Of a stretch of 50,185 nt of DNA, positions 45,420-50,185 are shown in pieces. The notes beneath the pieces are model-generated. The model had not been told where the DNA came from. It made no database searches and saw nothing but the letters and a program-made list of their open reading frames with translations. Position 1 is the stretch's first letter, and each line of letters opens with the position of its first letter. Source of the stretch: Alphaproteobacteria bacterium (GTDB lineage Bacteria > Pseudomonadota > Alphaproteobacteria > Rhizobiales > Xanthobacteraceae); the NCBI GenBank assembly GCA_021325315.1, contig JAJPHK010000113.1:1-50185 (forward strand), in the 5' to 3' direction. A program made the position numbers and the translations under genes.

Positions 45420-46148
45420 TCAGGCGCAGCAGGATTTCGGCTGCGCGTCCGTTTCGTATTCGTCGTGGCGCTTGACCCAGTCCATGATGCCGTTCTTCTC
45501 GTTTCTGCCGAGCGGCGTCATGTCGAGCCACATAAAGGCGCCGATAGTTTCCTCGTTGCCGCGTCCGTAGGACGAATAGGTGTGGAAGATTTCACCCTTC
45601 TCGTTCTTGTAGAAGACGCTGAAGCCGGGAAGTTCTTCTTCCTTGGCGTTGTCGATGGTCGTGTAGTTGTATTCGACCTTGCCGCGCTTGAGCTCTTCCG
45701 GCGTGAACGAGACGTGATAGTCGAAATTGAAGTCGCTGCCGCCCGAAGAGACAAAATCGAACTTCCAGCCCATGCGCTTCTTGTAAGCGTCTAACTTGGC
45801 GAGAGGCGCGCGTGCGATGGCGACATATTTCACGTCATGATGTTCAAAGTGCTGTCTCGCGCCGTCGACGTGATCGGCGTTGAAGGAGCAGCCGTCGCAG
45901 CCCGCATCCCATGACGGTGCAAACATGAAGTGCTGCACAATGAGCTGGCTGCGGCCGTCGAACAGATCGGCGAGCGTCTTCTTTCCCTGCGGCGTGTCGA
46001 AAACGTAATTCTTCTCGACCTTGACCCAGGGCAGGGCGCGGCGTTCGGCGGTGAGCTTGTCGCGCAACTTCGTGTATTCCTTTTCGCGCAGAAGATGCTC
46101 CTTGCGCGCCTTCAGCCATTCCGCTCGCGATACGACTCTGTGCTGCAA
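45420..46148 (-). CDS. DUF899 thioredoxin-like family protein
   Basis: 242 residues from TTG at 46148 (LQHRVVSRAEWLKARKEHLLREKEYTKLRD), chosen because AGGGAG lies eight bases upstream and this matches the usual family start; the track's 332-residue version runs back through the DUF1428 gene. Family hallmarks are LPWVKVEKNYVFDTPQGKKTLADLFDGRSQLIVQHFMF and the cysteine pair DAGCDGCSFNADHV at the thioredoxin-like active-site position, plus MDWVKRHDEYE. A thiol oxidoreductase is plausible but unproven. It ends in Cys-Cys-Ala. Confidence 0.86.
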   Translation of the reverse strand: MQHRVVSRAEWLKARKEHLLREKEYTKLRDKLTAERRALPWVKVEKNYVFDTPQGKKTLADLFDGRSQLIVQHFMFAPSWDAGCDGCSFNADHVDGARQHFEHHDVKYVAIARAPLAKLDAYKKRMGWKFDFVSSGGSDFNFDYHVSFTPEELKRGKVEYNYTTIDNAKEEELPGFSVFYKNEKGEIFHTYSSYGRGNEETIGAFMWLDMTPLGRNEKNGIMDWVKRHDEYETDAQPKSCCA

Positions 46149-46174
46149 CTCGGCTACTCCCTGCTTACGATGGA

Positions 46175-46537
46175 TCAGATTTTGACGATGGCTTTGAAGC
46201 CGCCATAGATCATGCGTTTCATGTCGAAGGGTACGTCGTTCTTGTTGTTCATCATCCTGGCGAGGCGAGGATCCTTCATCACTTTGGCGTTGATGCGGTC
46301 GCGCTCCGCGCGGGAGCGGTAGATGATGAAGGAAAAAACGACAGTTTCGCTGGGTTTCAGCTTCACGCTGCGCGGGAAAGACGTTCGTTTTCCAAACGAA
46401 ACATCGTCGGCGGCGCATTCGTAGAAGGCGGTGGCGCCGAACTCGCGCCAGATCTTGCCGGCCTTTGCCGCCATGCGCTTGTAGGCGGAGAGCTTTTTCT
46501 TGGGCACGGGGACCACGAAGCCATCGACGTAACTCAT
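46175..46537 (-). CDS. DUF1428 family protein
   Basis: 120 residues from MSYVDGFVVPVPKKKLSAYKRMAAKAGKIWREFGA, preceded by GGGAGGAAATCC; the track's 145-residue version begins inside the divergent promoter. The rest (VSFGKRTSFPRSVKLKPSETVVFSFIIYRSRAERDRINAKVMKDPR...DMKRMIYGGFKAIV) is the small ferredoxin-like DUF1428 pattern, of unknown function. It is the first gene of the minus-strand stress module, divergent from marR. A 7-bp hairpin GCGCGGG-TT-CCCGCGC (46554-46569) lies just upstream of its ribosome site. Confidence 0.9.
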   Translation of the reverse strand: MSYVDGFVVPVPKKKLSAYKRMAAKAGKIWREFGATAFYECAADDVSFGKRTSFPRSVKLKPSETVVFSFIIYRSRAERDRINAKVMKDPRLARMMNNKNDVPFDMKRMIYGGFKAIVKI

Positions 46538-46571
46538 TGGATTTCCTCCCATTGCGCGGGTTCCCGCGCTC

Positions 46572-46599
46572 TTGACAATTACGTTGATATCAACATAAT
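46572..46599 (+). promoter_or_regulatory. marR promoter with palindromic operator between -35 and -10
   Basis: TTGACA (46572-46577) and CATAAT (46594-46599) are 16 bases apart, and the perfect 12-base palindrome GTTGATATCAAC (46583-46594) lies exactly in the spacer. This is the standard geometry for autorepression by a MarR dimer. The -10 box ends only six bases before the marR ATG, so transcription would begin at or next to the start codon. The same operator sits 46 bases upstream of the divergent DUF1428 start. Confidence 0.7.
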
Positions 46600-46605
46600 T
46601 AAGGC

Positions 46606-47052
46606 ATGTCAATTCCCCCGGACGATTTTTTTAATTTTACCCTGCATGTGCGCGACAACTGTCTCTGTCTGCATGTGCAGCGGGCGGCGCGGGCGCTCGC
46701 ACGCCGCTTCGACGAAGCGTTCCGATCGCTCGGGATCACGCACGGGCAATTCTCGCTCCTGAATGCGCTGAATCGGCCGCAGCCGGCGAGCATGACGAGC
46801 GTTTCAACATTGCTCGCAATGGACCGCACCACATTGACTGCGAATCTGAAAGTGCTGGAGCGGAAGGGGCTCGTGAAAATCGCGGTCGACACAGAGGACC
46901 GCCGCAGCCGGAAGCTTTCGCTTACCCCCGGGGGCAGGACGCTTTTGCAGGCCGCCGCGCCGATCTGGAAAAAGGAGCACGCGGCGATCGAGCGGATGCT
47001 GGAGAGGCCGAATGCCGATCAACTGCGAAGCGGGCTGGTGACGTTGTCCTAA
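46606..47052 (+). CDS. MarR family transcriptional regulator
   Basis: 148 residues. The winged helix is visible as ITHGQFSLLNALNRPQPASMTSVSTLLAMDRTTLTANLKVLERKGLVKIAVDTEDRRSRKLSLTPGG-type sequence, with recognition helix SVSTLLAMDRTTLTANLKVLE and the wing TEDRRSRKLSLT. A Cys-rich N-terminus (RDNCLCLHVQRAARALAR) could allow thiol sensing, an inference. It is divergent from the DUF1428-DUF899-GST-VOC-VOC-SRPBCC run, which it probably represses along with itself. No Shine-Dalgarno sequence at normal spacing precedes the ATG. Confidence 0.9.
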   Translation: MSIPPDDFFNFTLHVRDNCLCLHVQRAARALARRFDEAFRSLGITHGQFSLLNALNRPQPASMTSVSTLLAMDRTTLTANLKVLERKGLVKIAVDTEDRRSRKLSLTPGGRTLLQAAAPIWKKEHAAIERMLERPNADQLRSGLVTLS

Positions 47053-47059
47053 GATGTTC

Positions 47060-47163
47060 GTCATTCCGGGGCGCACGCGTAAGCGTGCGAGCCGGAATCC
47101 AGAGGCGCTCGTATATGTATGCGGATTCCGGATAGCCTCGCTTTGCGAGGCTTCCGGAATGAC
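47060..47163. repeat. Pair of inverted REP units (GTCATTCCGG...CCGGAATCC)
   Basis: Unit 1 (47060-47100) begins GTCATTCCGG and ends GCCGGAATCC around an inner CGCACGC-GTAA-GCGTGCG stem. Unit 2 (47123-47163) is the same design on the other strand, with inner AGCCTCGC-TTT-GCGAGGCT. The two face each other in the gap between the convergent marR and AHSA1 genes, a BIME-like arrangement. Confidence 0.75.
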
Positions 47164-47168
47164 TTTCT

Positions 47169-47672
47169 TTAGCTCTTGTTCTTCGCCAAATAGGCCTCGA
47201 GCTGGTCGAAGGTTCCGCTGTAACCCTGATTCATCGAATCGAAGAAGCCTTCGAAAGCTTCGCGTTCCTCCTTGGCCGGGTTGATGGGGGTGCTGCGCAC
47301 CGTGATTTTCGTCTTTCCACCGGCATCCTCGAACGTCACGACGTTCAGGACTTCAAGCGGCCAGTTTTCGTTGAACGGCGCGCGGGTGACGCCCGCATTC
47401 TCGTCGGAAAAAGAAGTGACGAAGACGAGCCGTTCGGGCGGCACCATCTCGCGATAAACGAAGCGGCCCCACATGATCGAACCGCCCGACCACTCCATGC
47501 CGTAGTGGAAAATTCCGCCAGGGCGAAAATCTAGACTGACGATCTTGAGCTTGCAGCCCTTCGGTCCCCACCAGTGCGCCAGACGCTCGGCCTCGCTGTA
47601 GGCTTTCCATACCAATTCGCGCGGCGCGTCGAAGGTGCGGGTAATGACAAAGTCTTTGGCTTGTCCGGTCAC
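47169..47672 (-). CDS. AHSA1/SRPBCC domain protein
   Basis: 167 residues from GTG at 47672 (VTGQAKDFVITRTFDAPRELVWKAYSE), preceded by AAGGAGTACGCA; the longer track version starts within the arsR gene. The START-like Aha1 C-terminal fold shows as ITRTFDAPRELVWKAYSEAERLAHWWGPKG, GIFHYGMEWSGGSIMWGRFVYREMVPPERLVFVTSF and the C-terminal helix EGFFDSMNQGYSGTFDQLEAYLAK. Paired ArsR and AHSA1 genes are a frequent unit whose function is poorly defined. It lies 37 bases after arsR. Confidence 0.9.
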   Translation of the reverse strand: MTGQAKDFVITRTFDAPRELVWKAYSEAERLAHWWGPKGCKLKIVSLDFRPGGIFHYGMEWSGGSIMWGRFVYREMVPPERLVFVTSFSDENAGVTRAPFNENWPLEVLNVVTFEDAGGKTKITVRSTPINPAKEEREAFEGFFDSMNQGYSGTFDQLEAYLAKNKS

Positions 47673-47709
47673 TGCGTACTCCTTGTTTCGGTTGCTGGGG
47701 TGCTGAGAA

Positions 47710-48069
47710 TTATTTTTTTCGCGCGCGCATTTTCTCGTTCGGCTTCTTGCCTTGCAGACCGCGCAGATACTCGCCGAGCCGGTCGAACCGTTGCTCCCAG
47801 AGCGCGCGGTAATGCTCGAGCCACTCGTCGACATTTTTGAGGGCGGCGGGTTCCAGCTTGCACGGGCGCCATTGCGCGTCGCGCCCGCGCGTGATCAGCC
47901 CGGCGTTTTCCAGCACCTTGAGATGCTTGGAGACGGCGGGGCCGCTCATGTCAAAGGGCTTGGCGAGTTCGGTTACCGTTGCTTCGCCGCGGGCGAGGCG
48001 GGCGAGGATCGCGCGCCGGGTCGGATCGGCAAGCGCGGAGAAGGTGAGGCTGAGCCTGTCGGACGGCAT
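47710..48069 (-). CDS. ArsR/SmtB family transcriptional regulator
   Basis: 119 residues from MPSDRLSLTFSALADPTRRAIL; ATG at 48099 is the alternative, but the palindrome at 48076 then lies inside the coding region, so the shorter form is preferred. The winged helix is complete: TVTELAKPFDMSGPAVSKHLKVLENAGLITRGRDAQWRPCKLEPAALKNVDEWLEHYRALWEQRFDRL. The ALADPTRRAIL/PFDMSGPAVSKHL pattern belongs to the non-metal ArsR group partnered with SRPBCC proteins. It probably represses itself and the AHSA1 gene. Confidence 0.92.
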   Translation of the reverse strand: MPSDRLSLTFSALADPTRRAILARLARGEATVTELAKPFDMSGPAVSKHLKVLENAGLITRGRDAQWRPCKLEPAALKNVDEWLEHYRALWEQRFDRLGEYLRGLQGKKPNEKMRARKK

Positions 48070-48075
48070 TCTATC

Positions 48076-48089
48076 TAACCTATAGGTTA
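48076..48089. promoter_or_regulatory. Palindromic operator of the arsR-AHSA1 operon
   Basis: TAACCTATAGGTTA is a perfect 14-base palindrome located 6 bases upstream of the arsR ATG, next to TATATAAC that may be the -10 region on the minus strand. ArsR-family repressors bind such short AT-rich dyads over promoters. Confidence 0.6.
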
Positions 48090-48307
48090 TATAACTCATC
48101 GGTTTAATACAGCGGGCGGCTGCATTCGTCAAATGCCTGTGGATGAAAACGCGGGCCCGGAAAGCAGCGGTTTTGCGAGGGAAACAATTCTGGGAGATAA
48201 ATCACTGTAAAATTTTGTTATTCATTATAATTAATCACTTTTATTTGTTGAATTAATCGATTTAAATGATTAGCGTGAGTTCCGCTTTCAAAACGAAGGG
48301 GTTTGTC

Positions 48308-49780
48308 ATGGCGACGGCAACAAATTCATTCGAACGGACGCGCGAGGGACGCGTCGTTCTGAACGAGGACTGGCTCTCGCTCGCGATCGGGCTGTTCATT
48401 TTCGCGATTGCGATCGCCGGTCTCTCCGGCATCGATTTTCTCGGCTGGGCGGTGAGCACGTCAGTGTGGAAGGATTTCTCCACCGCACTCAATCCGGTCT
48501 CCAAAGTCTACGCATCGCTCGGCGGTTTCGGCGCGCTGATCGCGACCTATGTCGCGCTTCTCGTCGTGCTTTCGATCGGCGTGTCGTTCCTGCAAGCCGA
48601 CGTAAAGCGTTTCGCGCTCGCCTTCACCGGCGTGTTCGCGATCGCCTATGCGTGCTGGATCGTCGGCAACAACGCGCATCTCGCGGCGGTGACGCCCGCC
48701 GACCTGCAGAAATTCGGCATCGGCTGGTCGCTCAAGCTTACCAATGAGGGCGGCTTCGTCGTCGCGCTCATCGTCGGCCTGGTGATCGCGAATTTCTTTC
48801 CGCGCGTCGCCGAATGGCTCAACGAAGCGGTCCGGCCCGAGCTCTACATCAAGATCGCGATCGTGATTCTCGGCGGCTTCCTCGCGCTTACCTTTGCGTC
48901 GAAGCTCAGCCTCGCGGGTTCGCTCCTGTTCCGCGGGCTCGCCGCGATCGCGGAAGCCTATCTCATCTACTGGGCGGTGGTGTATTTCATCGCGCGCAAA
49001 TATTTCGGCTTCAACCGCGAATGGGCGGCGCCGCTCGCATCGGGCATTTCCATCTGCGGCGTGTCGGCGGCGATCGCGACGGGCGCCGCCATCCGCTCGC
49101 GCCCGGCGATTCCGATTCTCGTCTCCTCGCTGGTCGTGATCTTCGCGGTGGTGGAGGTTCTGATCCTGCCGTGGATCGCGAACAATTTTCTCGCGCACGA
49201 GCCGCTCGTGGCGGGCGCCTGGATGGGTCTCGCGGTAAAAACCGACGGCGCGGCGGTTGCGGCAGGCGGCATCACCGAGGCGCTGATCCTCGCGCAGAAC
49301 GCATCGCAAGGCGTACGCTATCAGCCGGGCTGGATCCTCGGCACCACGGCGGCGGTGAAGGTGTTTATCGATATCTTCATCGGCGTGTGGGCGTTCCTGC
49401 TCGCCTATATCTGGACGAACTACATCACCGTCACGGGCGAAAAGGCGCGGGCGGCGGAGATCTGGCACCGCTTCCCGAAATTCATCATCGGCTTCGTGCT
49501 GACCTTCCTGATCGGGCTCTATTTCGCGCTCGGGACGTCGGCCGCGACGCTGCAGAAGGTGACGCCGCTGGTCGGCGAAGCGAACAACTTCCGCGTGATC
49601 TTCTTCGTGCTCACCTTCTTCTCGATCGGCGTGCTCTCGAACTTCCGCAAGCTCTGGCAGGAAGGCTTCGGCAAGCTCGCCGTGGTCTATTTCGTGAGCC
49701 TATTCGGCTTCGTGATCTGGGTGGGTCTGTTGATCTCGTGGCTGTTCTTCAGCGGCGTGAAGCCGCCGCTCGCAAGCTAA
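48308..49780 (+). CDS. YeiH-type putative sulfate/anion exporter (long form)
   Basis: 490 residues from MATATNSFERTREGRVVLNEDW, preceded by GAAGGGG; the track's ATG at 48266 lacks a ribosome site. About twelve to thirteen spans are present. The UPF0324/PSE signature appears in GISICGVSAAIATGAAIRSRPAIPILV and in VKTDGAAVAAGGITEAL. It is clearly longer than E. coli YeiH (about 350 aa), having extra N-terminal spans (NEDWLSLAIGLFIFAIAIAGLSG) as in a distinct long subfamily. Family members are annotated as sulfate exporters with little proof. An AT-rich, gene-free region lies upstream, and a 49-aa membrane protein follows 11 bases downstream. Confidence 0.88.
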   Translation: MATATNSFERTREGRVVLNEDWLSLAIGLFIFAIAIAGLSGIDFLGWAVSTSVWKDFSTALNPVSKVYASLGGFGALIATYVALLVVLSIGVSFLQADVKRFALAFTGVFAIAYACWIVGNNAHLAAVTPADLQKFGIGWSLKLTNEGGFVVALIVGLVIANFFPRVAEWLNEAVRPELYIKIAIVILGGFLALTFASKLSLAGSLLFRGLAAIAEAYLIYWAVVYFIARKYFGFNREWAAPLASGISICGVSAAIATGAAIRSRPAIPILVSSLVVIFAVVEVLILPWIANNFLAHEPLVAGAWMGLAVKTDGAAVAAGGITEALILAQNASQGVRYQPGWILGTTAAVKVFIDIFIGVWAFLLAYIWTNYITVTGEKARAAEIWHRFPKFIIGFVLTFLIGLYFALGTSAATLQKVTPLVGEANNFRVIFFVLTFFSIGVLSNFRKLWQEGFGKLAVVYFVSLFGFVIWVGLLISWLFFSGVKPPLAS

Positions 49781-49791
49781 GGGAGGCAAAC

Positions 49792-49941
49792 ATGGCGAAA
49801 ACCGAAATCCAAAGGGAACTGGAGAAGGCGCAGGCCGAGCCGCTACTCCCGATCGAAAAGACGCTGATTGTCTGGAGCCTGGGGATCGGAATCACGCTCC
49901 TCGTGATCCTTGCGCTCTTCAACAAATATTTCCCCATTTGA
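49792..49941 (+). CDS. 49-residue single-span membrane protein
   Basis: Not listed on its own in the ORF track, but it is the in-frame end of the shadow ORF 48814..49941. ATG at 49792 has GGGAGG five bases upstream and lies 11 bases after the transporter stop. The sequence is an amphipathic charged N-terminus (MAKTEIQRELEKAQAEPLLP) and one hydrophobic helix (KTLIVWSLGIGITLLVILAL) with a short NKYFPI tail. Such small proteins often act as accessory subunits of transporters. A UUCG hairpin follows 8 bases after the stop. Function is inferred from position only. Confidence 0.8.
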   Translation: MAKTEIQRELEKAQAEPLLPIEKTLIVWSLGIGITLLVILALFNKYFPI

Positions 49942-49948
49942 AAGTTTC

Positions 49949-49974
49949 CCGGGCGCGTCTTCGGACGCGCCCGG
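49949..49974 (+). terminator. Strong TTCG-loop hairpin after the 49-aa gene
   Basis: CCGGGCGCGTC-TTCG-GACGCGCCCGG, a perfect 11-bp stem with the very stable UUCG tetraloop. There is no U-tract (TGATCC follows), so it may protect the mRNA 3' end while the terminator at 50014 ends transcription. Confidence 0.65.
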
Positions 49975-50013
49975 TGATCCCCCGGTGGCGTTCTCTCCCC
50001 TGACCGGCAACTC

Positions 50014-50043
50014 GCGCCGGCCGAAAGGCTGGCGCTTTTTTTC
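50014..50043 (+). terminator. Intrinsic terminator upstream of tRNA-Glu
   Basis: GCGCCGGCC-GAAA-GGCTGGCGC with one G-T pair, followed by an uninterrupted T-tract. It ends the transporter operon about 70 bases after its last stop codon and isolates the tRNA gene. Confidence 0.88.
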
Positions 50044-50109
50044 GTGACACGGGCCGCCCTTGATCGCGGACGGCCTTCGGCTTAAGGCTTTTCCCGCGCG
50101 GATGCGCTT

Positions 50110-50185
50110 GCTCCCTTCGTCTAGCGGTCCAGGACGTCGCCCTCTCACGGCGAAAACACGGGTTCGAGTCCCGTAGGGAGCGCCA
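50110..50185 (+). tRNA. tRNA-Glu (anticodon CTC)
   Basis: Complete 76-base cloverleaf ending at the window edge. The acceptor stem GCTCCCT pairs with AGGGAGC and an encoded CCA follows the discriminator G. The D arm contains TCTAGCGGTCCAGGA, the anticodon stem-loop TCGCC-CTCTCAC-GGCGA gives anticodon CTC, and the T arm is CACGGGTTCGAGTCCCGTA. It reads GAG glutamate codons. The gene stands alone here, 66 bases after the preceding terminator. Confidence 0.96.

Noticed and set aside
44229-45794. 521-aa plus-strand ORF
   Set aside because: Antisense to VOC, GST and DUF899 genes, which have strong family motifs and ribosome sites.
45420-46418. 332-aa version of the DUF899 protein
   Set aside because: The first 90 residues are antisense-frame translation across the DUF1428 gene on the same strand; the TTG at 46148 with AGGGAG fits the family start.
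49792-50185. tRNA-Glu as an attachment site for an integrated element
   Set aside because: No integrase lies on the visible side and the tRNA is at the window edge, so nothing can be said about the other side.

Overview
The window reads as about 50 kb of GC-rich chromosome from an alphaproteobacterium, most likely order Hyphomicrobiales (Rhizobiales) near the Bradyrhizobium/Xanthobacteraceae side. This is inferred from gene content and order: DUF4164-zapA followed by a 6S RNA and the 5-formyl-THF cyclo-ligase; ruvCAB-ybgC-tolQRAB-pal-cpoB-tilS-ftsH-glmM; an Omp25-type porin ending in an aromatic residue; a serC leader RNA; and rpoH beside purA and rluD. No transposase, integrase, phage gene or CRISPR array was seen. 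Most of the window is conserved core genome.

Layout. 1-830: 3' end of an ABC exporter gene and a REP-like element. 832-3292 (minus): a MotA/ExbB-like channel subunit, an OmpA/MotB-like coiled-coil partner and a GNAT acetyltransferase, coupled by one-base stop/start overlaps. 3436-11820 (minus): a central-carbon operon tkt-gap-pgk-fba(class I)-thiE-like-Sel1, followed by efp and a SuhB-type phosphatase. 12067-15824 (plus): DUF4164, zapA, 6S RNA, 5-FCL, a YmdB-type phosphoesterase, a secreted unknown protein and yebC. 15829-17488: two convergent transporters. 17551-30392 (plus): Holliday junction resolution (ruvC, ruvA, ruvB), the Tol-Pal envelope system, tRNA-Ile lysidine synthetase, FtsH and GlmM. 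30393-34539: an outer membrane protein behind two CtrA-type boxes, then serC-serA behind a structured leader. 34439-41925: an EamA transporter, a two-domain VOC protein, purA, a proline-rich membrane protein, rpoH, rluD and a small membrane protein.

41992-48069 is the most accessory-looking part: a minus-strand run of small detoxification/stress families (DUF1428, DUF899 thioredoxin-like, GST, two PhnB-like VOC proteins, SRPBCC, Bcr/CflA efflux pump) with a divergent MarR regulator whose palindromic operator sits exactly between its -35 and -10 boxes, then an ArsR-AHSA1 pair with its own perfect palindrome. 48308-49941 holds a long YeiH-type anion exporter followed by a 49-residue single-span membrane protein that the ORF track hides inside a shadow frame. 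The window ends with a complete tRNA-Glu(CTC).

Three kinds of hairpin-rich intergenic repeat were found, three of the four loci lying in gaps between convergent genes. The leads most worth following are the transporter plus 49-aa protein pair, the MotA/MotB-like non-flagellar motor, the MarR operator with a possibly leaderless message, the CtrA-type sites upstream of the porin, the serC leader, and the degenerate ThiE-like protein inside the glycolytic operon. I see no convincing wholly new defence or mobile system.
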